This document shows, piece after piece, positions 18,078 to 26,413 of a stretch of DNA of 64,000 nucleotides. The stretch lies in the NCBI GenBank assembly GCA_012270975.1, contig JAAXHH010000147.1, forward strand, positions 1 through 64,000, read 5' to 3'. The notes under the pieces are model-generated. The model ran no database searches and was not told where the DNA came from. It saw nothing but the letters and a program-made list of their open reading frames with translations. The number at the start of each line of letters is the position of its first letter. Within the stretch, counting starts at the first letter, position 1. A program made the position numbers and the translations under genes. Source of the stretch: Candidatus Latescibacterota bacterium. GTDB taxonomy: Bacteria > JAAXHH01.

Positions 18078-18160
18078 ATTGCAAGCCATAATACCGTCTA
18101 ATTGAAAGTTTTTAAACGTCCAATTGCAAGTCTGAGTACCGTCCAATTGCAAGTCTAATG
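18078..18160 (+). repeat. Right array of ~23-bp direct repeats between the ATPase gene and dnaE2
   Basis: Units start at 18078, 18101 (22 nt, degenerate), 18123 (best match, identical to the core seen on the left) and 18146 (partial). The last unit runs into the dnaE2 stop codon at 18155-18157, so the array abuts or has replaced the 3-prime end of that gene. Orientation equals that of the left array. Confidence 0.85.
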
Positions 18161-21100
18161 GAAATCCCGGCTCTTCAGACGCAGCGACCCGTCCTCCAGC
18201 CTCGGGTCCCAGAACGCCTCGGCCACGAGATGAATCACCCCTTCGCCCACCTGCAGGTTTCCGGTCACGCCTAAGCAGGGAAGCGTCCTGACCAGCGCGG
18301 AATACTGCTCAAATACTTTCTCCCAGATGACCAGGTTCGCGAACCCCGTTTCGTCCTCCAGCGTCATAAAGGTGACGCCCTGGGCGGTCCCCGGGCGCTG
18401 ACGGCAGATGACCATACCCACGTAATGGACCAGGCTGCCGTCCGGCATCCCGTTGAGTTCCTGCGCCGCGGGCAGTCCTTGGGCGGCCAGACCGGGGCGC
18501 AGCGGTTCCAGGAGGTGGCCCAGGACGCTGTGATCGCTGACCTGATGGTCCCAGACGATGGTCTCCAGGCTGCTCAGGGAGGGAAACCGGGGCGAGGAGG
18601 TGCGGCTGTCGAGCGGCAACGCGGGCGGCTGGCGGGGTTTGGTACCCAGGGTCTGCCAGAGGGCACGGCGGCGGTCCAGGCCGAAGCACGCGAAAGCGCC
18701 CGCCTCGGCCAGGGACTCCAGCTTGTCCTCGTGGAGTCCGCTCCGCCGGGCGACGTCCGGAAGGTTCCGGAAGGGGGCCTGCTCCATGGCCCGGTCCAGC
18801 CTCTCCCAGTCTCCTTCGCTCAGTCTCTGGACGTAGCGCAGTCCCATGCGCACCGCGAACCGGGCGCAACTCTTGCTGCCGTTCCCTGCGCTGCCTCTGC
18901 TATCATCCACGTCTTCCGCTGCAATCTCCTCCAGGGTACAGTCCCAGCGGCTGTGGCGTATGCTCACCGGCCGCACCTCCACCCCGTGTATCCGGGCGTC
19001 GTTAACGATGGTAGCGGGCGAGTAGAACCCCATGGGCTGGGCGTTCAGCAGGGCGCAGGTGAACTCCGCGGGGAAGTGGCACCGCAGGTAGGCGGTGGCG
19101 TAGGCGATGTGGGCGAAGCTGGCGGCGTGGCTCTCTGGGAAGCCGTACTCGCCGAACCCCCGGATCTGCTGGAAGACGCGTTCGGCGAATTCCTGTTTGA
19201 TGCCCTTCCTCATCATGCGCGTGACCAGCCGCTCCCGGTGCCGTTCGATCCGTCCCGTACGCCGCCAGGCAGCCATGTCCCGTCGGAGCTGGTCGGCCTC
19301 GCCGGGGGTGTAGTCTGCCGCCACCATGGCCAGCTGCATCACCTGCTCCTGGAAGAGGGGTATGCCCAGGGTCTTCTCCAGGACGGGCTCGAGGCACTTG
19401 TGGGGATAGGTAATTTCCTCCACTCCGTTGCGCCGCCGCAGGTAGGGATGGACCATGCCCCCCGTGATGGGTCCGGGACGGACGATGCTGATCTCGATCA
19501 CCAGGTCGTAGTAGTTGCGCGGCTTCAGGCGCCCCAGCATGGCCATTTGGGCCCGGCTCTCGATCTGGAACACCCCCACCGTATCGCTGCGGCAGATCAG
19601 ATCAAAGGTGGCGGCATCCCCCGAGGGGAGATCGGCCAGGGTGAGTTTCATCCCGCGGTGCCGCCGCAGAAGGTCGAAGCCGAGGTGCAGCATGTTGAGG
19701 GCACCCAGACCCAGGAGATCCACCTTGAAGAGCCCCGCGTCCTCCACGTCCTCCTTGTCCCACTGGATCACGGTCCGTCCCTCCATGGTGGCGTTCTCGA
19801 TGGGTACCAGGTCATGGACGGGGTAATGGCCCAACATGAACCCTCCGGGATGGATGGAGAGATGGCGGGGGAAATCCTGGATCTCCCGTACCAGGACGTT
19901 CAGGTGGCGCAGGGCCCGGTTTTCAGGGTCGAGACCGGCCTGCCGGATGAAGGCGGCGTCCCAGCGTTGGTGGGATATCAGCTTGGACAGACGGTCCAGG
20001 CTGGTTGCCGGTATCTCCAGCACCTTCCCTACCTCCCGGATGGCGGATCGATGGCGGTAACGGACGACGTTGGCCACCATGGCGGCGTGGGTACGCCCGT
20101 ACTTCTGGTACACGTGCCGGATCACCTCTTCCCGGCGGTTGTGCTCGATGTCCAGGTCGATGTCCGGAGGCTCGGCCCTTTCCCTCGACAGGAAACGCTC
20201 GAAGAGGAGATCCACCTGGGTGGGATCCACGCTGGTGATGCCCAGGGAGAAACAGACGGTGGAGTTGGCCGCCGATCCGCGGCCCTGGCAGAAGATGTTC
20301 TCGCGGCGGCAATACTCCACGATCTCGTGCATGGTCAGGAAATAGCCCTCGTACTCCAGTTCCCGGATCAGCGCGAGTTCTTTCTTCAACTGGGGTGTCA
20401 GTTGCGATGCGAGCTTGTCGCCCAGGCGGCGTTCCGCGCCCGCGAAGGTGCGCTCCTCCAGATACTGAATGGACGTCTTGCCCTTCGGCAGGCGCTCCAG
20501 CGGATAGCGGTAGCGCAGTTCCCCGAGGGAGAAGGTGCAGCGTTCGGCTATCTCAAGAGTGCGTTCGAGGGACGCCGGGTCATCGCCGAAGAGCCGCGCC
20601 ATGTCTTCCGGTCCCTTCAGGGCGTACTGGTCGTTCGGTTGGATGAGGCGCCCAGCCGCGGGCAGCGTCACGCCCTCCCGGATGCAGGTCAAAACGTCCT
20701 GCAGGCGCCGCCGTTCGGGCGTATGGTAGAGGACCTCCACGGCGGCAACGGTGGGCAGCCCGAACCGGTCCGTCATCTCCCGCAGACGGATCTCCTTCAG
20801 GGTCTCGTCCGCTCGCCGGTGCCGGGCCAGGACTACGTACAGGCGGTCTTTGAAGGCTGTGCGGAGTTGTTCGAGGATGGATTCGGAGGAGGCCGGATCC
20901 GAGCGAGTCGGGGCTTCCTCCCCGGGAACAGCCTCAAGATCAGCCCCGGGGCCGCCGATCCACAGGGCGATCAACCCCGGGCTGTGGCGGCACACCTCCT
21001 CCCAACTCACCCGGCAGTTCCCCTTGGCACCGCGCAGGTGTCCGGCGGTCAGCAGCCGGCAGAGCCGGGCATAGCCTTCCCGGTTCTGCACCAGCAGCAG

Positions 21101-21412
21101 GACTTCCGAACCATCCTGTAGGCTGACCTGCGATCCCACGATCAGGTGGATGTCCAGTTCCCGGGCGCGCACGTGCGCCCGGACGATGCCGTACACGCCG
21201 TTGCGGTCGGTAAGGGCCAGGGATCGGATGCCCAGGTGCCGGCAGGCTTCCACCAACTCCTCGGGGTGGCTGGCCCCTTCCAGGAAGGCGTAGTTGCTCT
21301 TGCACCAGAGGGGCGCGTAGGAAGGGTTCGAGGGCGGCGAGGACGGATCCCGGGACGACCGGGACGGGACGGGATCACGCGCCTCGGACCGGCCCCGGGG
21401 CGGTCGCATCAT
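18155..21412 (-). CDS. dnaE2: Error-prone DNA polymerase DnaE2 (ImuC)
   Basis: A 1085-aa alpha-type C-family polymerase. The N-terminal PHP domain begins [19 protein letters not shown]. The polymerase palm carries the [15 protein letters not shown] aspartates and the GRGSAANS element. [12 protein letters not shown] follows the fingers, and an OB-fold plus the typical KSRDFH terminus closes the protein. ImuC inserts bases opposite lesions during SOS mutagenesis, recruited by ImuB. The ATG at 21412 overlaps the imuB stop as ATGA, so translation is coupled; an open frame up to 22039 is ignored. Length fits ImuC (about 1050-1100 aa). The 3-prime end abuts the 23-bp repeat array. Confidence 0.96.
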   Translation of the reverse strand: MMRPPRGRSEARDPVPSRSSRDPSSPPSNPSYAPLWCKSNYAFLEGASHPEELVEACRHLGIRSLALTDRNGVYGIVRAHVRARELDIHLIVGSQVSLQDGSEVLLLVQNREGYARLCRLLTAGHLRGAKGNCRVSWEEVCRHSPGLIALWIGGPGADLEAVPGEEAPTRSDPASSESILEQLRTAFKDRLYVVLARHRRADETLKEIRLREMTDRFGLPTVAAVEVLYHTPERRRLQDVLTCIREGVTLPAAGRLIQPNDQYALKGPEDMARLFGDDPASLERTLEIAERCTFSLGELRYRYPLERLPKGKTSIQYLEERTFAGAERRLGDKLASQLTPQLKKELALIRELEYEGYFLTMHEIVEYCRRENIFCQGRGSAANSTVCFSLGITSVDPTQVDLLFERFLSRERAEPPDIDLDIEHNRREEVIRHVYQKYGRTHAAMVANVVRYRHRSAIREVGKVLEIPATSLDRLSKLISHQRWDAAFIRQAGLDPENRALRHLNVLVREIQDFPRHLSIHPGGFMLGHYPVHDLVPIENATMEGRTVIQWDKEDVEDAGLFKVDLLGLGALNMLHLGFDLLRRHRGMKLTLADLPSGDAATFDLICRSDTVGVFQIESRAQMAMLGRLKPRNYYDLVIEISIVRPGPITGGMVHPYLRRRNGVEEITYPHKCLEPVLEKTLGIPLFQEQVMQLAMVAADYTPGEADQLRRDMAAWRRTGRIERHRERLVTRMMRKGIKQEFAERVFQQIRGFGEYGFPESHAASFAHIAYATAYLRCHFPAEFTCALLNAQPMGFYSPATIVNDARIHGVEVRPVSIRHSRWDCTLEEIAAEDVDDSRGSAGNGSKSCARFAVRMGLRYVQRLSEGDWERLDRAMEQAPFRNLPDVARRSGLHEDKLESLAEAGAFACFGLDRRRALWQTLGTKPRQPPALPLDSRTSSPRFPSLSSLETIVWDHQVSDHSVLGHLLEPLRPGLAAQGLPAAQELNGMPDGSLVHYVGMVICRQRPGTAQGVTFMTLEDETGFANLVIWEKVFEQYSALVRTLPCLGVTGNLQVGEGVIHLVAEAFWDPRLEDGSLRLKSRDFH

Positions 21413-22899
21413 TCGACCCGTCCCTGCACGTACCAGCGGGCTCTCCGGTGGTCGTAATAGACCCAGAGGGTCTCTCCCCGGCCGGTGTCGACGAAGCGGT
21501 AGTCCCTCCGGACCTCCCGGACCCACCATCCGCCGCTGATCAGGTGTTCCGGGGGCGGTCCCAGCCCCTGCGGCGACGGCCAGTTCACGGGCAGGCCTTC
21601 CAGGACGCGGGGGCTGGCATGGGCGCGCCGCACCAGGGAGCGCACCGCGACCGGCCGGGGGCTGGCCGCGGCGAGCTTGCCGAAGGGATGCCACGCGAAG
21701 CGGGCCTCCGGGAGATGCCCCGATCTCAGTTGGGCGGTGAGCACCGAACCGGGGCCGAACTCGGCCCGGACCCGCGCCAGGGCGCGCATGGCCGACCCGG
21801 CGTCGCGATTCGGATTCTCCTGAAGCAGGTTCAGTGTCTCGGCGGTGACGCCCACCCCCTCCACCTCGAGGGCCAACTCCACCGGAGGGAAGGGGAAGGA
21901 GACCGTTTCCAGGTGCAGGCCGGCCAGTTCCAGCAGAGCTGGCGCGGCCAGCGTCGGCTCGGCCGCCTGGATACGAAAGCAGCGCCGCGCCCCATCCTCC
22001 TGGCGGAATTCCAGGCGGAGCGCCGAAACCGCCTGGCATCTTCCTGCGGCGGCCTTCAACAGGGGCGCCAGGAGTTGAGATACCCGGAACAACAGACCGC
22101 GGGCGACGGATTCGTTTTCATCCAGTTCCATCCGGGCGCGGAGGGGTTCGGGAAGCGCCCGGGGCTGGAGCGGCAAGGGCCGATCACCCGCCGCAAAGCG
22201 ATAGAATTCCCTGGCCTGCTCGCCGAGATGCTTGGCGATACGCTCCCCGGGAAGGGCCAGGAAGTCCCCCACGGTATGCACGGCCAGCCTGTCCAGCCGT
22301 TCCCGCAGTTTCGGCTCGATCTGAAGATCGAGCAGCCGCACCTTTCGGCTCTCGGCTTTCTCGGCTTCCGCGGAGGGGAGAACGGCCACCGCGTCCTTCG
22401 CCTTGGCGATGGCATACGTGCCGAAACGGCCGAAGCCGACCGCGATGCTCGCCGAGAGATCCAGCCGGAAAAGGCAGGCGTGCATCTGTCCGGCCCAGTC
22501 CTCCAGCGACTCGTAGAGCCAGCCCAGTCCGCCCGCGTCCACCCAGAAGATCCCTGGCTCGTCCCCGCACGGCTCCACCCGGGGACTGAAGCGGTCCAGT
22601 TCCCCGTGGACCTGCCGGACCGCGGCCTGGAGTTCCTCCTCCGAAACCGTCCCGGCGCACAGGCCGTGGTTCAGGGAAAGGGCCGCAGCGTACCGCATGC
22701 CCGGTCGGATCCCGTTCCGAACAGCCGCGGTGTTGAGCCACAGAACGGGACTCAGGGGCTTTTCTTCCTCCACCACCGCCGCCGGTCTCTCCCGCCATTC
22801 CGGATGGTTCCTCAGCAGGAGTTGCAGCGGCAGCGCCCGGATGTTAATGCAGGCCGTCCGGCCCGCGGCAGATTTCGGTGTGGCGCCAGCCCGGTCCAT
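21409..22899 (-). CDS. imuB: ImuB, catalytically inactive Y-family polymerase homologue
   Basis: A 496-aa protein with the ImuB arrangement: RTACINIRALPLQL where active Y-family enzymes carry a metal-binding Asp, then a palm segment GIFWVDAGGLGWLY lacking the usual DE pair, a helix-hairpin region (TVGDFLALPGERIAKHLG), and the C-terminal GGWWVREVRRDYRFVD block. ImuB is a scaffold that binds the beta clamp, ImuA and DnaE2. Loss of the catalytic acids agrees with this. The gene overlaps the end of imuA by 56 nt and dnaE2 by 4 nt, so the three are one transcript. Confidence 0.93.
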   Translation of the reverse strand: MDRAGATPKSAAGRTACINIRALPLQLLLRNHPEWRERPAAVVEEEKPLSPVLWLNTAAVRNGIRPGMRYAAALSLNHGLCAGTVSEEELQAAVRQVHGELDRFSPRVEPCGDEPGIFWVDAGGLGWLYESLEDWAGQMHACLFRLDLSASIAVGFGRFGTYAIAKAKDAVAVLPSAEAEKAESRKVRLLDLQIEPKLRERLDRLAVHTVGDFLALPGERIAKHLGEQAREFYRFAAGDRPLPLQPRALPEPLRARMELDENESVARGLLFRVSQLLAPLLKAAAGRCQAVSALRLEFRQEDGARRCFRIQAAEPTLAAPALLELAGLHLETVSFPFPPVELALEVEGVGVTAETLNLLQENPNRDAGSAMRALARVRAEFGPGSVLTAQLRSGHLPEARFAWHPFGKLAAASPRPVAVRSLVRRAHASPRVLEGLPVNWPSPQGLGPPPEHLISGGWWVREVRRDYRFVDTGRGETLWVYYDHRRARWYVQGRVE

Positions 22900-23479
22900 G
22901 ACGTCGGTCCTTCAGGATTTCGATTTCGTATTGAAAACGGTCGACCGCCAGGCGGCGGCAGGAGGTCTGTCCTCTCAGGGAAACCATCGACCCCAGTGAA
23001 GGCGCCTCCCGGGACTTGGCGGTCAGGCACAGGAGGGCGGCATGGTGGTCCCGCGCCTGCCGGGCCAGGCGCACCTGCAACGGAACAGAAATCCTGGAAT
23101 CGGCGTGCAGGTCCATTACGACCAGGCCGAAGCCGCCCGACCGAAGGATCCGGTCCGCCGCGCATGCCACGGCGCGGGCGTCCGGGACGCGGATGACCAC
23201 CAGGGCGTCCAGGTCCACGCCGCTCTCCGCCGCGTCCGGCGCGAAGAAGGTATCCGGCGTCGCCGTGATCCAGGCCGCCGGCTCGCCCTCGAGTTGCGCG
23301 TCCAGCACCACCCGGAAGGCAGCGGTCAGCAGGGCGGTCCCGGGGACGGACGAGAGTTCGCAAAGGCGTCCGGCCAGTTGCGCCCGCGACCAGCACGGCT
23401 GCTCCTTCCGGTCTCCGGCAGGCATCCGTATGAAATAGGGCTCGAGATCCTGCAGATCCCGGTCCTGCGGGGCAGACAT
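22844..23479 (-). CDS. imuA: ImuA-like SOS mutagenesis protein
   Basis: A 211-aa RecA-fold protein in the imuA position. The usual P-loop is not evident: the segment where GKTS is expected reads SVPGTALLTAAF, so ATP binding is doubtful. Other RecA-like strands are ALVVIRVPD and GLVVMDL. ATG 23479 has AAGGAGAA 3 nt upstream. It begins 83 nt after lexA. ImuA joins ImuB and DnaE2 in the mutasome and is thought to bind RecA. Assignment rests on position plus fold and is less certain than its partners. Confidence 0.85.
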   Translation of the reverse strand: MSAPQDRDLQDLEPYFIRMPAGDRKEQPCWSRAQLAGRLCELSSVPGTALLTAAFRVVLDAQLEGEPAAWITATPDTFFAPDAAESGVDLDALVVIRVPDARAVACAADRILRSGGFGLVVMDLHADSRISVPLQVRLARQARDHHAALLCLTAKSREAPSLGSMVSLRGQTSCRRLAVDRFQYEIEILKDRRHGPGWRHTEICRGPDGLH

Positions 23480-23562
23480 GATTTCTCCTTCGGTTGTTCG
23501 ATGATTCTACCCGATGTTTCTTGCTCGACGCGTCCATCCGGTGCTCCTTACCCGGCGTGACC

Positions 23563-24177
23563 TTAGTCAACGCTCCGGCGCACCTCGATGACCTTGCCCA
23601 GGAGCGAAAAGGGCGCCCCGTCCTCCCGGGGAATGATCGGGCTGAAAGTATCGTTCTCCGGATGCAGCTCGACGCGGCCGTCCCGGTACCGGTACCGTTT
23701 CACCGTCGTCTCATCGCCCACCAGGGCCACCACGATGTCCCCCGGACTGGCCGTCGGCTGCCGGCGCACGATCACCGTGTCCCCCGGCAGGATGCCGGCA
23801 TGAAGCATGCTCTCCCCCTCCACGGTCAGCGCGAAGAGCTCGCTGTCCTCGAAACGCGTCTGCGCCATGATGTATTCCGGCGGATCCTCCATAGCCTCGG
23901 TCAGTTCGCCCGCCTGGACGCGACCCAGCATGGGGATCAGTTGGGGCGGACTGGCTTTTCCGAACTCCGGCAACCGGTAGCCCCGGGACCTGCCGTCCAC
24001 CTTGGCGAGCTTCCCCTCGAACACCAGCTTCTCCAAGTGCTGGCGGGCCGACTGTACTGCCCGGAACCCGAATGCACGCTGCACATCCCGGGTCGTGGGC
24101 GGGGCCCCGTTCAGGATCCGCTCCCGCACGAAATCGTAGATCTTCTCCCGGGTCTTTCCGGGCGATGTGTAAGCCAT
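23563..24177 (-). CDS. lexA: LexA repressor
   Basis: A 204-aa SOS repressor. The N-terminal winged helix (about 1-70) is followed by the self-cleavage site A89-G90 in RVQAGEL. The Ser/Lys dyad is S123 in EGESMLHAGI and K160 in DETTVKRY. DNA damage makes RecA trigger cleavage at Ala-Gly, which de-represses the regulon. It heads the lexA-imuA-imuB-dnaE2 cassette. ATG 24177 has GAGGAG upstream. An 18-bp perfect palindrome at 24309-24326 is a candidate operator. Confidence 0.96.
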   Translation of the reverse strand: MAYTSPGKTREKIYDFVRERILNGAPPTTRDVQRAFGFRAVQSARQHLEKLVFEGKLAKVDGRSRGYRLPEFGKASPPQLIPMLGRVQAGELTEAMEDPPEYIMAQTRFEDSELFALTVEGESMLHAGILPGDTVIVRRQPTASPGDIVVALVGDETTVKRYRYRDGRVELHPENDTFSPIIPREDGAPFSLLGKVIEVRRSVD

Positions 24178-24308
24178 GATGGTCTCCTCGGTCCGAGACG
24201 ACGAAAGGAGGACGGCGTGCTAATACGGCAGATTTCAATATGGGACGACGCACCAACAGGCGCGTCAGAACGATCAGCATATCAAAACGACCGTCTGAAA
24301 ACCTATAA

Positions 24309-24326
24309 AACAGACAATTGTCTGTT
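24309..24326. promoter_or_regulatory. Candidate LexA operator (18-bp perfect palindrome)
   Basis: AACAGACAATTGTCTGTT is a perfect inverted repeat. It lies 132 nt upstream of lexA (minus) and 96 nt upstream of the divergent ATPase gene (plus), in the A/T-rich shared promoter region. It differs from the E. coli CTGT-N8-ACAG and the Bacillus GAAC-N4-GTTC boxes, as LexA boxes differ between phyla. Assignment to LexA is inference from position and symmetry. Confidence 0.6.
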
Positions 24327-24421
24327 ATGTCAAGCGTTTTGGAGGGAAGATTCAGAATAAAGAGTATTTTAAAAATAACACCTTGACTATTATTATAATT
24401 TACATTAATTGTGTTAATACG

Positions 24422-25576
24422 ATGACTGATATTTACATTCCCCAAGCGCAACTCTCCAGGCTTGCCCACCTGGTCACACCGGGCAAAGTGGTCTTGGTTT
24501 ACGGTCCCAGAAGAGTGGGCAAGACCACACTGATCAAGCGTTACATCCAGGACCACGACTCCGACGCCCTGCTCGTGACGGGGGAGGATATCGTGGTGCG
24601 GGAATATCTCGAGAGTCAGTCTCTGGCCAAATTAACGGCCTTCGTCGGCCGCCGCCGTACGCTGATCATCGACGAAGCACAACATATCCGGCAGATCGGG
24701 CTGAATCTCAAGCTGCTGGCCGACCATGTCGCAGGGCTCCGAATCATCGCCACGGGTTCGTCTTCCTTCGACCTGGCCAGTCAAACCGGCGAGCCGCTGA
24801 CCGGCCGCAAGTATACCCTGTTGCTTCTGCCCCTGGCCCAGTTGGAACTCCAGGAAATCGAAACCGCACACCAGACACGAGCCCATCTCGAACTTCGGCT
24901 GATCTACGGATCGTATCCTGAAGTCGTCCTCATGGACTCGTCCGAAGACCGGCAACTCTACATCAAGGAACTGATCGCTTCCTATCTTTTCAGGGACATA
25001 CTTCAGCTGGAGGGCATACGCCATGCGGACAAGCTGCTCAGACTACTGCAACTGGTCGCCTTCCAGATCGGACGCGAGGTATCGACGTCCGAACTGGGCA
25101 CCCAGTTGGGCATGAACGCGAACACCGTGGATCGCTATCTCGACCTGCTCGAGAAATCCTATATCCTATACAGCCGCCGGGGTTTCAGCCGCAACCTGCG
25201 AAAGGAAATAACCAAGAGCCGCCGGTACTACTTCTACGACAACGGTATCAGGAACGGGCTGATCAACAACTTCAACCCACTGGCAATGCGGGATGACGCG
25301 GGGGAGTTGTGGGAAAACTATATTCTGGTGGAGCGACTGAAGTACAACCTTTACAACGGGCACTTGACGGAAAGCTACTTCTGGCGTACCTACGATCGCC
25401 AGGAAATCGACCTGGTCGAGGAGTGGGGGGGCCAACTGCTTGCCACGGAAATGAAATGGACCGCCAGATCATACCGGGTGCCTGGCGCCTGGCGCAAGGC
25501 CTATCCCAAGAGTTCGTTCCAGATTGTTCATCCTGAAAACTATATCGGATTTATATCTGAGTCGAAGATACCTTGA
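24422..25576 (+). CDS. AAA_14/DUF4143 ATP-binding protein (right copy)
   Basis: A 384-aa relative of the ATPase at 16643-17980. Walker A is YGPRRVGKTT at 27-36, Walker B is LIIDEAQH at 81-88, and the sensor is IATGSSSFDLAS. The C-terminal DUF4143 part carries the nuclease-like EIDLVEE ... ATEMKW signature. ATG 24422 is chosen; a start at 24383 would use the A/T-rich leader. TTGACT at 24383 and TATAAT at 24394 are promoter-like elements but not correctly spaced from one another. It is transcribed away from lexA. Function unknown; no 23-bp repeats are near this copy. Confidence 0.86.
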   Translation: MTDIYIPQAQLSRLAHLVTPGKVVLVYGPRRVGKTTLIKRYIQDHDSDALLVTGEDIVVREYLESQSLAKLTAFVGRRRTLIIDEAQHIRQIGLNLKLLADHVAGLRIIATGSSSFDLASQTGEPLTGRKYTLLLLPLAQLELQEIETAHQTRAHLELRLIYGSYPEVVLMDSSEDRQLYIKELIASYLFRDILQLEGIRHADKLLRLLQLVAFQIGREVSTSELGTQLGMNANTVDRYLDLLEKSYILYSRRGFSRNLRKEITKSRRYYFYDNGIRNGLINNFNPLAMRDDAGELWENYILVERLKYNLYNGHLTESYFWRTYDRQEIDLVEEWGGQLLATEMKWTARSYRVPGAWRKAYPKSSFQIVHPENYIGFISESKIP

Positions 25577-25652
25577 GGCATTTTATCGGGTATGATTCCC
25601 AACCTGGTTCGACTGCCTGTCCACCACCTGCCATCTCCCCTGACGCCCCACC

Positions 25653-26123
25653 CTAAACTGTGACCGTTTCCGGCTCGTGATCGACCGGGAAATTCACGGA
25701 CCTGGCGATGAAGCACATGGCACTGGCCCGCTCGTGCAGTCGTTCCGCGGCAGCCGCGTCACTCTCCGCGGTTATCGAAACGCGCGGCCTGAGGGTCACG
25801 CGAACGAACTGGGCCGAGCCGTCCGGATTCAATTCCATCACGCCTTCCGCGTGGTCTTCGTAGGCGGTCACCACGACTTTACTCACCGTGCAAAGATGCA
25901 AGTACCAGAGCATGTGGCAGGCCGAAAGAGAAGCCACCAGCATGTCCTCCGGATTATGGCGGCCGGCATCGCCCATATAGCCGGGATCCGCGGAACCCTT
26001 GATCACCGGCTTGCCCTCGCATGCGATATCGTAGTCTCGCGCATAGCCCCTATAGGTGCTCGAACCGTTGCCCAGATTGCCCGTCCATGTTACACTGACC
26101 TCGTACTGATGCTGCTTGTTCAT
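25653..26123 (-). CDS. OsmC-family peroxiredoxin-like protein
   Basis: A 156-aa OsmC/Ohr-family protein. The two redox cysteines are visible in SLSACHMLWYLHL and SAMCFIARS, at about residues 69 and 137 from the chosen start. The family reduces organic hydroperoxides in the cytoplasm with a dithiol. ATG 26123 has GGGAGG upstream; four more residues are possible from 26135. The sequence is closer to the YhfA/OsmC-general group than to Ohr. Confidence 0.9.
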   Translation of the reverse strand: MNKQHQYEVSVTWTGNLGNGSSTYRGYARDYDIACEGKPVIKGSADPGYMGDAGRHNPEDMLVASLSACHMLWYLHLCTVSKVVVTAYEDHAEGVMELNPDGSAQFVRVTLRPRVSITAESDAAAAERLHERASAMCFIARSVNFPVDHEPETVTV

Positions 26124-26413
26124 ATTTCCTCCCAACAGCTACAGGGTAATCAACCCATTAAGGGAACGATGTGCCCATACCATCTCACTTACCTTAAAAT
26201 GGCAGCGACTTCGGCGGTTTTAAAGGTATATTAGCAATGTGCATCCCCGAATGGGGAAACAGAGCTGATCCATGAATCTGAAGATGGACTTCGAGGCGCA
26301 GAAAGCCATGGTTCTTTCGACTCCCGAGGCTCCCTGAGACGAAACAATCCTTCGGCAACCATCGACTACCGTCGCAAGCCCACCACCCGGGATGCAGTTG
26401 AGACAAGACACCG

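Noticed and set aside
16440..18160. CRISPR array
   Set aside because: The 23-bp units follow each other directly with no unique spacers, only three to four per side, and no cas genes are present.
18425..21121. 898-residue open frame on the plus strand
   Set aside because: It is the antisense frame of dnaE2, produced by high GC; no family motif is seen.
21412..22039. N-terminal extension of DnaE2
   Set aside because: The added residues are Gly/Pro/Arg-rich and overlap imuB; the ATGA overlap at 21412 marks the real start.
26272..26337. Small open frame of 21 codons before the second permease
   Set aside because: Resembles an SDR beginning only loosely; no ribosome site and no continuation.
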